Below, in pieces: positions 1 through 8,459 of a stretch of 64,000 bases of DNA. The notes below the pieces were generated by a model. That model saw only the letters and a program-made list of their open reading frames with translations. It had not been told where the DNA came from and made no database searches. The position numbers were made by a program, and so were the translations under genes. Position 1 is the stretch's first letter. Each line of letters opens with the position of its first letter. This stretch comes from Plantactinospora sp039889035 (GTDB taxonomy: Bacteria; Actinomycetota; Actinomycetes; Mycobacteriales; Micromonosporaceae), in the NCBI GenBank assembly GCA_039889035.1, contig JBDQQY010000002.1, positions 248,001 to 312,000 on the forward strand. Reading direction: 5' to 3'.

Positions 1-84
1 GGCGTGCACCACGCCCTCCGGGTCGGCGAGGACGGTCAGTGGTCCGGTCGGCGTCTCGATCCGGCTGCTGTACATCTCGTTCAC
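1..84 (-). CDS. ogt: Methylated-DNA-protein-cysteine methyltransferase, N-terminal fragment
   Basis: Only the first 28 codons lie in the window (MNEMYSSRIETPTGPLTVLA and on). The pattern of a short strand, then TPTGPLTVLAD, then a residue run on reading the substrate matches the start of Ogt/MGMT proteins, which remove O6-alkyl groups from guanine by transfer to their own cysteine; the active-site cysteine lies outside the window. I chose GTG at 84 because GTGA overlaps the stop of the upstream Ada-AlkA gene and GGAG lies about 7 bases before it; an ATG at 96 in the same frame is the alternative. The overlap implies co-translation of two alkylation-repair enzymes. Confidence 0.7.
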   Translation of the reverse strand, partial: MNEMYSSRIETPTGPLTVLADPEGVVHA

Positions 85-1712
85 TCTGCTCTCCATAGTC
101 TGATCACCGCGTACGAGCGCCAGGGCCGCCAGCGGCCGGCGTACGCGTCGAGGCTCTTCGGGTCGTCGGGGAGGCCGAGCGCGGCGGCACCCCGGCGTAC
201 CCCGAGGTCGGTGGGGAGGAAGACGTCCGGGTCGCCGATCGCCCGCATCGCGACGTAGCCGGCGGTCCAGGCGCCGATGCCGGGCAGCGCGGTCAGCCGG
301 CCGACCAGCTCGGCCCGGTCCGCGCCGGGGTCCAGGTCCAGGTCGCCGGCGGCGACCGCCTCGGCCAGCGCCCGGATCGTCGCCCGCCGGGCGGTCGGCA
401 TGCCGAACGCGGAGTCCGGCAGCGCCAGCACCTCCTCGGCGGTCGGAAACGCGCGCAGCCCGGCGGGTCCGGCTGTCTCGGCCGAGCCCGCCGGCTTGAC
501 AGCCGAGTCCGTGGGGACGGCGGCCGCCTCGGTGGGGCCGAGCCGGTCGACCCGGCCGGCAGGGTCGGCGTCCCGGGCCAGGACGGCCGGCGCGTCGGTG
601 TCGACGGCGGCGGCGAGCCGGGCCAGCACGGTACGCGCCCCGGCGACCGAGACCTGCTGGCCGACGATCGCCCGGACGGCCATCTCGAAGCCGTCCACCG
701 CACGCGGCACCCGGATGCCCGGCTCCTTCGCCACCGCCTCGGCGAACACCGGATCGGCGCCGAGCACCCCGTCCACCGCCTCCGGGTCGGCGTCCAGGTC
801 GAAGAGGCGGCGGCAGCGGGCCACCGCCGGGGCCAGGTCACGGACGTCGGCGAGCCGGAGGGTGGCGGCGACGTACCCGGGCATCGGGGTCATGGCGATC
901 TCGGCCGGCCCGTTCGGCAGCCGCAGGCTGCGGCGGTACGACCCGGCCTCGACCTCCTCGATCCCGGGTACCGCCCGCAGGGCGAGGAAGTCCAGCAGCG
1001 CGTCGGCGTGCAGCGGTGCCCGGTAGGCGAGCCGCAGCGCGATCGTCCCCGGCGTGCCGTTCGAGCCGCCGGGGACCACCGACGCCGTCACACCGGAGAC
1101 GCCGCCCCCGACCGTCCGGGAAGCGCGGCGGGAGCCGGTACCGGCCGAGCGGCGGGCGGCGTCGCGCAGTTGGGACGGGGCCACCGCGTACACCTCGCGG
1201 ATCGTGTCGTTGAACTGCCGTACGCTGCCGAAGCCGGCGGCGAAGGCGATCTCGGCCAGCCCGAGGTCGGTCGTCTCGACCAGGATCCGGGCGGTCTGCG
1301 CCCGCTGCGCCCGGGCCAGGGCGAGCGGCCCGGCACCGACCTCCGCGGCCAGCATCCGGTGCAGGTGCCGGTCGGTGTAGCCGAGCCGGCCGGCCAGCCC
1401 CGGCACCCCCTCCCGGTCGACCACGCCGTCGGCGATCAGCCGCATCGCCCGTCCGACGATGTCGGCCCGGACGTTCCACTCCGGCGATCCCGGGGCGGCG
1501 TCCGGCCGGCAGCGCCGGCAGGCGCGCAGCCCGGCGCGCTGGGCGGCTGCGGCCGACGGATAGAACCGGACGTTCTGCCGCTTCGGGGTCGTCGCCGGGC
1601 AGGACGGCCGGCAGTAGATGCCGGTGGTGGTGACGCCGGTGTAGAACCAGCCGTCGAACCGCTGGTCCCGGCTGTCGACCGCCCGATAGCACCGTTCGAA
1701 GTCCAGCTCCAT
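81..1712 (-). CDS. alkA: Ada-type regulator fused to AlkA 3-methyladenine DNA glycosylase
   Basis: The 543-residue protein joins three parts. Residues 1-75 are the Ada zinc domain, with cysteines C34, C38, C65 and C68 (YCRPSC and ACRRC) that in Ada accept a methyl group from phosphotriesters and turn the protein into an activator. Residues about 85-190 are an AraC-type DNA-binding region. The rest is an AlkA-like glycosylase with the helix-hairpin-helix LPGIGAWTAGY and the catalytic aspartate in FLPTDLGVR. A low-complexity Ala/Pro/Thr insertion of about 50 residues interrupts the glycosylase. There is no MGMT active site, which fits with ogt being a separate coupled gene. Autoregulation by methylation is inferred from the Ada family. 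Confidence 0.9.
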   Translation of the reverse strand: MELDFERCYRAVDSRDQRFDGWFYTGVTTTGIYCRPSCPATTPKRQNVRFYPSAAAAQRAGLRACRRCRPDAAPGSPEWNVRADIVGRAMRLIADGVVDREGVPGLAGRLGYTDRHLHRMLAAEVGAGPLALARAQRAQTARILVETTDLGLAEIAFAAGFGSVRQFNDTIREVYAVAPSQLRDAARRSAGTGSRRASRTVGGGVSGVTASVVPGGSNGTPGTIALRLAYRAPLHADALLDFLALRAVPGIEEVEAGSYRRSLRLPNGPAEIAMTPMPGYVAATLRLADVRDLAPAVARCRRLFDLDADPEAVDGVLGADPVFAEAVAKEPGIRVPRAVDGFEMAVRAIVGQQVSVAGARTVLARLAAAVDTDAPAVLARDADPAGRVDRLGPTEAAAVPTDSAVKPAGSAETAGPAGLRAFPTAEEVLALPDSAFGMPTARRATIRALAEAVAAGDLDLDPGADRAELVGRLTALPGIGAWTAGYVAMRAIGDPDVFLPTDLGVRRGAAALGLPDDPKSLDAYAGRWRPWRSYAVIRLWRAE

Positions 1713-1965
1713 GCCTTCGATGGTGCCGCGTGCCGGGCGCGTTGACTCGCGGAAATCGGACCTGGCCGTGCGTACCCGACCGAGTGGTGGCCGGGGTCAC
1801 CGCCCGGACCGGCCGGCGCGCTCCGGCCGGTCCGTCAGCGGTGGCCCGGCGCCGGGTCTCGCCCGTCGCGGTAGCGGTCCGGAAGCGTCCGTAGACTTCA
1901 TCCCGGGCCGGGCCGGTGGACCACACCGGGTCGCCGGAGGCTACGAGAGAGGCAGTCGCGTTCGC

Positions 1966-3054
<1,089 letters not shown>

Positions 3055-3092
3055 CCAGACGTTGTCGCCTGGTAAACAACACAATCTCGCGG

Positions 3093-3608
3093 TCACAGGT
3101 CCTTCACGAAGCCGAACACATCGGTGAACGACGACAGCGAGCCGACGACCAGCGAGCCGATGGCTACCCAGAACAAGGTGGCGCTACGCCGGTGCTCCCG
3201 CTCCCCTGGGATGAGCGCCGGAATCGCGGCGGATGCTGCTCCGACCTGCGTGGATGGCTGGGGTGCTCGCGGGGCAGGTCGAGGCGTCAGTCGCTTGTTG
3301 CCGATGCCAAAGAACGCGAGCGGGCGCTGCCACGTGTGATCGCTACAGCCGAAGAAGAGCCCTCTGATCGGCTGGTTGCAGTACGCCCTGCGGCCGGCTC
3401 TCAAGGCGCCGCATCGAGTCTCGACCTGGGTCATCACCAGCCAGATCACGAAGCCAATGACGATCAGGAAGAAAGAAGTCGCATTGGCGTAGTGCGTGAG
3501 GACGAGCTCGTTGCAGGCCAGCACGAACGCTCCGACAACTCCTGCGAGCAGTGCTAACGCACGCTTCTGCTTGGTCCACTTCCGCGATCGGCCCACGTCC
3601 TTGGACAC
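3093..3608 (-). CDS. Membrane protein of unknown function
   Basis: The 171-residue protein has two hydrophobic segments near the N-terminus (about residues 18-34 and 42-60) and one near the C-terminus (LFWVAIGSLVVGSLSSF). The loop between them carries four cysteines (RCGAL, YCNQ, FFGCSDH) that could bind metal, and a Pro/Ala-rich stretch. The start is a GTG at 3608 with GGAAGG only a few bases upstream, so it could be a little further in. It is convergent with ychF. I do not recognise the family. The local DNA is less GC-rich than its neighbours, in line with an accessory patch that continues to about 5300. Confidence 0.6.
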   Translation of the reverse strand: MSKDVGRSRKWTKQKRALALLAGVVGAFVLACNELVLTHYANATSFFLIVIGFVIWLVMTQVETRCGALRAGRRAYCNQPIRGLFFGCSDHTWQRPLAFFGIGNKRLTPRPAPRAPQPSTQVGAASAAIPALIPGEREHRRSATLFWVAIGSLVVGSLSSFTDVFGFVKDL

Positions 3609-3660
3609 CTTCCGGATCGCATAGCATGCGTGATTGCGGGATTCACGTTAGAGGCCCGGC

Positions 3661-4071
3661 GTGTCGCTGACTGTCCTTGATACGACAGTCGGGCTGGTCG
3701 GTTCGGACCCGGTCGCGATCTCCGTTGTGCACCAGATGTTGAGCACAGGGGCCACCGAGTGCGCTGCCAGCGGGGAGAAGCGTCCGCTCATGACGCGAAC
3801 GGCCGCAGACTCACCGCTATGCCGCCGGGCAGGGTTGAGAGCATTGGTGGAGGGTGCGCTGACGTCGGTGTCGTGCCGTCAGGCGGCTCGCTTCCCGGCC
3901 AGCGGCGAGTGGCCACCCGGGCACAAGCTTCCGGGCGAGGTGACGTTGGCGCAGACGTACGCCGTTGCGCGGGGCACGGTACGAGCCGCACTCGACGTGC
4001 TACGCGAGGAGGGTCGGGTGGTGACCTTTACCGGTCGTGGCACGTTCGTCACGCCCAAGTCGGAGTCTTGA
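3661..4071 (+). CDS. GntR-type DNA-binding domain protein, probably decayed
   Basis: The last 55 residues (SGEWPPGHKLPGEVTLAQTY through GTFVT) are a clear GntR winged-helix domain, with the recognition-helix region VARGTVRAALDVLREEGRVV. There is no effector-binding domain after it. Helix 1 of the fold, normally a motif like YRQIAxDLRxRIxSGEW, is shortened here to CRQAARFPASGEW, and the 80 residues before it do not resemble the family. I read this as a gene with a damaged first helix, or a pseudogene. If expressed from GTG 3661 it could be leaderless: TTAGAG sits 7 bases before it. It converges on the Fic gene. Confidence 0.5.
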   Translation: MSLTVLDTTVGLVGSDPVAISVVHQMLSTGATECAASGEKRPLMTRTAADSPLCRRAGLRALVEGALTSVSCRQAARFPASGEWPPGHKLPGEVTLAQTYAVARGTVRAALDVLREEGRVVTFTGRGTFVTPKSES

Positions 4072-4115
4072 CGGGTCCAAACCCAGGCTCGACATCGGGC
4101 CGAACGTGCCGAAGA

Positions 4116-4694
4116 TCAGATCCGTCGTACGACCGGATCCAACACCGAGACCAGCAGCTTTGTGTCGGCGGTCAACAGATTCTCCCGGCATGCTCGCACG
4201 TTGTCGTGCTTGCTCAACTCGGACCAGTCGAGGTGGTAACCCGCCGCCGCCGCGAGTTGGCGGAGAAACGCACGTAGTGACCGGCCGTTGCCCTCGCGGA
4301 AGGGATGCCGCGCGTTCAACTCGCCGTAGTAGTGCGCCAGTGCCTGGACGAACGCGGAGCGGTTGTAGCCGATCAGGTGTCCGTCACCGGCAAGCTCGGC
4401 CAACACGGCACTCACCTGGTCGTCGACGAAGCGCCAGTGGCAGAACTGAGATCCCGTCTTCGCGATATCCACGGTCCGGGTTTCCCCGGCCCAGTCGTAG
4501 ACGTCTCGGAAGAGCGCATGGTGGAAGAGCTTGAGGTGTTCGAGGTTGTAGTCGCCGGGGATGGTCTCTTGGGCGATCTCTACCTCGCGGATGCTGACGA
4601 TCTTCGCCTCAAGCGCCGCGAGCTGCGAGCCGTTGGTTATCCCGAGCCTGTTGCGCAGGCACTCGGTGCCGGGCCAGGAGTATGGGTCAGGCAC
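4116..4694 (-). CDS. Fic-domain AMPylase-like toxin
   Basis: The 192-residue protein carries the complete Fic motif HPFREGNGR at residues 130-138, with catalytic His130. Fic enzymes transfer a nucleotide moiety, often AMP, to hydroxyl groups of target proteins such as gyrase or elongation factors. The N-terminus PDPYSWPGTECLRNRLGI matches the usual beginning of small bacterial Fic proteins, so I start at GTG 4694, although the frame is open further upstream. That GTG overlaps the stop of the Panacea gene by 8 bases, so the two are co-translated. No (S/T)xxxE(G/N) inhibitory helix is obvious in the partner, so inhibition would have to work through the Panacea domain. Confidence 0.88.
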   Translation of the reverse strand: MPDPYSWPGTECLRNRLGITNGSQLAALEAKIVSIREVEIAQETIPGDYNLEHLKLFHHALFRDVYDWAGETRTVDIAKTGSQFCHWRFVDDQVSAVLAELAGDGHLIGYNRSAFVQALAHYYGELNARHPFREGNGRSLRAFLRQLAAAAGYHLDWSELSKHDNVRACRENLLTADTKLLVSVLDPVVRRI

Positions 4695-5277
4695 CGTCGG
4701 ATCGGGCAATCGCCTCGGCGATAAGTTCGTCGGCGCTGATGACACCGGTTGCCACGTCTCGGAGCCGGTCCTGCCATTCGGCGTCCAACTCGACACCCTC
4801 GAGCGCGGCACTCGCCGTCGCCAAGGCGACGGCGGTCTCCGCATCGGCGCGCTGACGGGCGTAGTAGACGGTGATGATGTCCCGACGGATCTCGTTGGAC
4901 GAGGGGGCGCTGTCGGGCAGGTCGTCTCGGGCCACTCGCCACGGCAACTCGGCGTGGGTCATGCGCGAGAGCTCGATCGCCGAGTATCTGCCGTACCTGG
5001 CAGCGACCCATTCGACGGTCGAACGCGCCAGCGCGTCCAGCCGCGCGGGGTCTCCGTCCGACCAGGAGTTGATCGTGTAGCGCCCTCGGTGCCGTTGGTA
5101 GAGCGCAGGCACCACGGGGCCCTGTCGCCATGCCTGAATCGGCTCGTCGAACAACGCCGACTCGTATCGAGCGAGGTGCCAGCATTGGCAGTAGTAGACG
5201 AGCTTTTCCAGCTTCATCGCTGTCATCTCGCCCAGCCGCTCGAGCAGAGCGGCTGCGACATCGTGTACGCCAGCCAT
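4687..5277 (-). CDS. Panacea-domain (DUF4065/SocA-like) antitoxin
   Basis: The 196-residue protein has the Panacea/SocA signature: MKLEKLVYYCQCWHL (from about residue 20), followed by LFDEPIQAWRQGPVVPALY. This domain occurs in antitoxins that neutralise many unrelated toxins, and as the proteolytic adaptor SocA of Caulobacter. The C-terminal 80 residues are mostly helical and are probably the toxin-specific part. Start ATG 5277 follows a GAGAGGGGGG ribosome binding site. It is the first gene of a two-gene unit with the Fic gene, the usual antitoxin-first order. The pairing Panacea-Fic is read from the layout; neutralisation is inference. Confidence 0.85.
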   Translation of the reverse strand: MAGVHDVAAALLERLGEMTAMKLEKLVYYCQCWHLARYESALFDEPIQAWRQGPVVPALYQRHRGRYTINSWSDGDPARLDALARSTVEWVAARYGRYSAIELSRMTHAELPWRVARDDLPDSAPSSNEIRRDIITVYYARQRADAETAVALATASAALEGVELDAEWQDRLRDVATGVISADELIAEAIARSDGA

Positions 5278-5448
5278 GACACCCCCCTCTCTTCAGCAAG
5301 CGTAGGGCCGGACGAGGTGCCGCGCAGCACGGCTACCTGCGATGAGCGTGTCGCGACCGCCTCCGATGCTATCCACGGCAGGCGCGACCGTCTAGAACGC
5401 CTGTTCGAATCTATCGAGAATGTTCCGTATCCCGGGCGTGGGCTCGGC

Positions 5449-6324
5449 TCAGGAGGGCAGCCCGGCCAGGCTCGCCGCGATGGTGTCGGCGATCGGTGTC
5501 GTCGGGCGGCCGATGAGTCGGGACAGCTCACCGGGCGTGCCGGCGAGCAGACCACGGCTGATCGCCTCGTCCACCTCCACCAGTACGTCGGCGAAGGGGG
5601 CGGGGACACCGGCGCTGGTCAGGATCGTCGCCCGCTCCGGCCCGGGCACGGAGGTGTGCACGACCGTCCGGCCGCTGTGCCGGGACACCTCCTCGGCGAA
5701 CTCCTCGAAGGTCCACGCGGTGTCGCCACTCAGCTCGTACGCCTTGCCCAGGTGCCCGTCCCCGCGCAACACGACGGCCGCGGCGGCGGCGTAGTCCGCC
5801 CGGGTGGCGGTGGCGATCCGGCTGCCCGGGTTGACGTTGGTGACGATGGCACCCCGGCTCAGGATCCCCGGCAGCTCGTTGACCGCGTACATCTCGGAGT
5901 ACCAGTTGTTCCGCAGGAACGTGTACGGCAGGCCGGAGTCGAGGATGAGCCGCTCGGTCTCCCGGTGCTCGGTGGCGAGCGGGAAGTCGGCCCGAGGGCC
6001 GCCGAACACGCCGGTGTAGGCCAACTGGGCGACGCCGGTGACCCGGGCCGCCTCGATCACCGCGGCGTGCTGGGGGATACGCCTGCCGACCTCGCTGCCG
6101 GAGATCAGCAGTACCCGGTCGCCGGGCTGGAACGCCCGGGCGAAGGTCTCCGGCTCGTCGTAGTCGGCGACGTGCAGCCCGATGCCCCGGGCCACCAGGT
6201 CGGCCGCCCGCTCCTTGCTCCGGGCGACGGCGGTGATCGCGTCCGCCGGCACGCCCGCCGCGAGCAGGTCGGCGATGATCAGGCGGCCGAGCTGGCCGGT
6301 TGCCCCGGTGATGACGATGCTCAT
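5449..6324 (-). CDS. qorB: NmrA-type NAD(P)H:quinone oxidoreductase
   Basis: The 291-residue Rossmann protein starts MSIVITGATGQLG (dinucleotide-binding GxTGxxG) and follows E. coli QorB (YtfG) closely in spacing: LLISGSEVGRRIPQHAAVI, LPYTFLRNNWYSE, ATRADYAAAAAVVL and KAYELSGDTAWTFEEFAEEV. QorB enzymes reduce quinones with NADPH. The start ATG 6324 fixes the nucleotide-binding motif at the N-terminus, although the frame is open further upstream. It is divergent from an HxlR-family regulator across 114 bp, the same layout as ytfG-ytfH in E. coli and qor2-qorR in Corynebacterium, so control by that regulator in response to quinones or disulfide stress is likely. Confidence 0.88.
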   Translation of the reverse strand: MSIVITGATGQLGRLIIADLLAAGVPADAITAVARSKERAADLVARGIGLHVADYDEPETFARAFQPGDRVLLISGSEVGRRIPQHAAVIEAARVTGVAQLAYTGVFGGPRADFPLATEHRETERLILDSGLPYTFLRNNWYSEMYAVNELPGILSRGAIVTNVNPGSRIATATRADYAAAAAVVLRGDGHLGKAYELSGDTAWTFEEFAEEVSRHSGRTVVHTSVPGPERATILTSAGVPAPFADVLVEVDEAISRGLLAGTPGELSRLIGRPTTPIADTIAASLAGLPS

Positions 6325-6396
6325 CTGAATGCTTCTTCCGGTCGTCTGGTGGCGCAGGTGCACGCCGTACGTTCCGCACTCACTGTAGGAGGGGTA

Positions 6397-6418
6397 TGGG
6401 TTCTGGTGACAGTACCCA
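6397..6418. promoter_or_regulatory. Inverted repeat between qorB and its HxlR regulator
   Basis: TGGGT-N12-ACCCA lies in the 114-bp divergent promoter, 20 bp before the regulator start. HxlR/QorR dimers bind inverted repeats in such intergenic regions, so this is a candidate operator. The half-sites are short, so the assignment is tentative. Confidence 0.4.
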
Positions 6419-6438
6419 CTTCTGAGTAAGGTAGGGAC

Positions 6439-6858
6439 GTGAACGTAACCGGGAATTCGGCCCCCGCCGGTCGGGTTCCGTCCAAGTCGCCCGGCACGGC
6501 GCCCGACGTCAACCGGGTGGACTGCCCGTCCCGGGGGGTGCTCGAACACGTCACCAGCCGCTGGGGCGTGCTGGTGCTGGCCGCGCTGCTGCACCGGTCG
6601 TACCGGTTCAGCGAGCTGCGCCGCCAGGTCGGCGGGGTGAGCGAGAAGATGCTGGCGCAGACCCTCCAGGCCCTGGAGCGGGACGGCTTCGTGCACCGCG
6701 CCGCCAAACCGGTGATCCCGCCCCGGGTGGACTACTCGCTGACCCCGACCGGACGGGAGGTCGCGGAGCAGGTGTCGGCGCTGGCCCGCTGGGTCGAGGG
6801 CCGGCTGGACGACGTCCTCACCGCCCGGAAGGCGTACGACGCGACGCGGGAAGCCTGA
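6439..6858 (+). CDS. HxlR-family transcriptional regulator (QorR-like)
   Basis: The 139-residue protein has the HxlR (DUF24) winged-helix core: DCPSRGVLEHVTSRWGVLVL, YRFSELRRQVGGVSEKMLAQTLQALERDGFVHR and VDYSLTPTGREV. The cysteine in DCPSR sits where QorR and related regulators have their redox-sensing cysteine, so thiol or quinone sensing is plausible. It has about 25 extra residues at the N-terminus; an internal start is possible, though GTGAACGT at 6439 with GTAGGG upstream works. It is divergent from qorB and probably represses both genes. Confidence 0.87.
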   Translation: MNVTGNSAPAGRVPSKSPGTAPDVNRVDCPSRGVLEHVTSRWGVLVLAALLHRSYRFSELRRQVGGVSEKMLAQTLQALERDGFVHRAAKPVIPPRVDYSLTPTGREVAEQVSALARWVEGRLDDVLTARKAYDATREA

Positions 6859-6925
6859 GCGTCGGCGCGTCCGTCCCGGGCGCCTCCCCGGGCGGCGACC
6901 GGCCGGACATCAGCCCGGTCGATGG

Positions 6926-7288
6926 TCACGAGATGTAGTGCAGGATCACGTTGTGTACGTGGTAACTCTTCTGGTCGCCACGGAACTCCACCTCGTAGGT
7001 GTGGGTGCCGACGTGGATCGCGATGGCGCCGGTGGAGAAGAACGAACCGCCCCAGGACTTGTTGCTGACCACGCTCACGCTGGTGATCTTCGAGTACGGG
7101 ATGCTGGTGATCGCGAACTTCTTGCCGACGAACGACTTGTCCTGGATGATCACGCGCCGGTCGGTCAGCCCGATGAACCCGGTGCCCGTGCCGATGGCGT
7201 CGTAGACGGCGATGACCTGTTCCCCGTCGAGGAGGCCGCTCTCGATCTGCTTGAGCTGCTCGCGACGGTCAAAGGTGACGTTGGCCAT
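6926..7288 (-). CDS. PH-domain protein of unknown role
   Basis: The 120-residue protein matches bacterial PH-like (bPH) domains: a strand GEQVIAVYDAIGTGTGFIGLTDRRVIIQD followed by FAITSIPYSKITSVSV and a C-terminal helix. This pattern (turning point TDRRVI, then PYSKI) is common in small cytoplasmic or membrane-associated bacterial PH proteins of unknown function. I start at ATG 7288 (MANVTFDRREQL); the frame is open 9 codons further upstream. It is convergent with the HxlR regulator and stands alone. Confidence 0.75.
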   Translation of the reverse strand: MANVTFDRREQLKQIESGLLDGEQVIAVYDAIGTGTGFIGLTDRRVIIQDKSFVGKKFAITSIPYSKITSVSVVSNKSWGGSFFSTGAIAIHVGTHTYEVEFRGDQKSYHVHNVILHYIS

Positions 7289-7372
7289 GATCCGAGGGTA
7301 GGAGGGGCCCGCCACACCGTACCGCGCCGCCGGGCCGCCGCGTCCGAGGAGACGGGGCCGGGCCTCGCCCGG

Positions 7373-7684
7373 TCAGTTCGGAGCGGTCACCGCGCGGTAG
7401 ACGTCCTCGATCCGGGCGGCGAGCGTTACTTCACCCTCGGTGATCTCACTGTCGTCGCGGGGGCCGATCCTGATCTGGGTGTGCCCGTCCAGCCGCCGGA
7501 CCTCCGGGCGGAGATGCAGCGCGTCCGCGATGACCTTTATCCGCTCGGTGAGGGCCGCGTGCTGGGTGTCGTCGAGGATGAGGGTCCTCTTGATCTGCTG
7601 TCCCTCGCGGGTCCAGCCGCCCAGTAGGGTGAGTGCGTCGCTCAGGTAGTCGCGGTCCATCCGGCCACCCCACAGAGCACGCAT
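7373..7684 (-). CDS. Pterin-4a-carbinolamine dehydratase-like protein
   Basis: The 103-residue protein resembles actinobacterial members of the 4a-hydroxytetrahydrobiopterin dehydratase fold: a tryptophan-containing first helix (LGGWTREGQQIKRTL), LDDTQHAALTERIKVIADAL and the ending ITEGEVTLAARIEDVYRAV. The HHP catalytic motif of true PCD enzymes is replaced (here LHLRPEV), so enzymatic activity is doubtful. ATG 7684 has GGGAGG 8 bases before it and is better than the upstream alternative start. It is divergent from the Nudix gene. Confidence 0.55.
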   Translation of the reverse strand: MRALWGGRMDRDYLSDALTLLGGWTREGQQIKRTLILDDTQHAALTERIKVIADALHLRPEVRRLDGHTQIRIGPRDDSEITEGEVTLAARIEDVYRAVTAPN

Positions 7685-7953
7685 CGCCAAACCTCCCAGG
7701 CGTCGTTGCCGGCTTGTGGCCAAATCGTCGCCATCCCGTGTCTCGGTCGGTGCTCCCTAGTCTGTCGCTGGCCGGCTGGTGTGTCCACGTCCACCCTTCC
7801 GTCTTCTATTGGCCGGTGGGTCCGGCGCAGCTACCCGAATTCCCGATTGATCTGGCACGCTGGACGCCCGTGCGGACCGATTGGGCGAACGGTAATGACC
7901 GGGATGGGTCGACCGGGGGACATTCCGGGCGCGGACGGCGGGAGCCGAAGGTC

Positions 7954-8337
7954 GTGGTGGGAGCGGCCATCGTGGTCGCCGGCCGGGTACTCGCCTGTGC
8001 GCGATCTCACCCGCCCGAGGTCGCCGGCAAGTGGGAGTTCCCGGGCGGCAAGGTCGAGCCGGGCGAGTCCGAGGCCGCCGCGCTGGTCCGGGAGTGTGCC
8101 GAGGAGTTGGGCGTACGGGTCGAGATCGGTGACCGGATCGGCCGGGATGTCCCGATGGGTCATGGCCGCTCGGTGCTCCGGGTCTATCTGGCCGTACTGG
8201 TCGACGGGGACCAGCCGCAGCCCCTGGAGCACTCCGAACTGCGCTGGCTGCGCCCGGAAGAGCTGGACAGCGTGCCGTGGCTGCCGGCGGACGTACCGAT
8301 CGTGGCGGCGCTGCGCCCGGTGCTGGCCGCGTCCTGA
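7954..8337 (+). CDS. mutT: MutT-like Nudix hydrolase
   Basis: The 127-residue protein carries the full Nudix box GGKVEPGESEAAALVREC followed by AEELGV, close in spacing to MutT 8-oxo-dGTP diphosphatases: VVVGAAIVVAGRVLACARS before it, and LRWLRPEELDSVPWLPAD after it. Such enzymes clean oxidised nucleotides from the pool. The frame is open about 320 bases upstream, but nothing there resembles the family; GTG 7954 has GGGAG nine bases upstream. Specificity for 8-oxo-dGTP is inferred from the close fit to MutT rather than other Nudix groups. Confidence 0.85.
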   Translation: MVGAAIVVAGRVLACARSHPPEVAGKWEFPGGKVEPGESEAAALVRECAEELGVRVEIGDRIGRDVPMGHGRSVLRVYLAVLVDGDQPQPLEHSELRWLRPEELDSVPWLPADVPIVAALRPVLAAS

Positions 8338-8360
8338 CCGACTGACCGACCGACCGACCG
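8335..8360. repeat. GACC/GACT tetranucleotide run
   Basis: Immediately after the mutT stop the sequence is six tandem GACC/GACT units. It holds no gene; it is a short low-complexity run that could vary in length by slippage. Confidence 0.7.
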
Positions 8361-8459
8361 GTGCCGAACACCGTCGTCCCGTCGGCCGTCACTGGACCGG
8401 CACCCGGGACGCGGGCCGAGTTCACCCTCCGGTGGCCTCGGCCCGCGCCACGAGACGGG

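Noticed and set aside
8335..8360. GACC run as a regulatory site
   Set aside because: It follows a stop codon between convergent genes and has no dyad symmetry; taken as simple low-complexity sequence.
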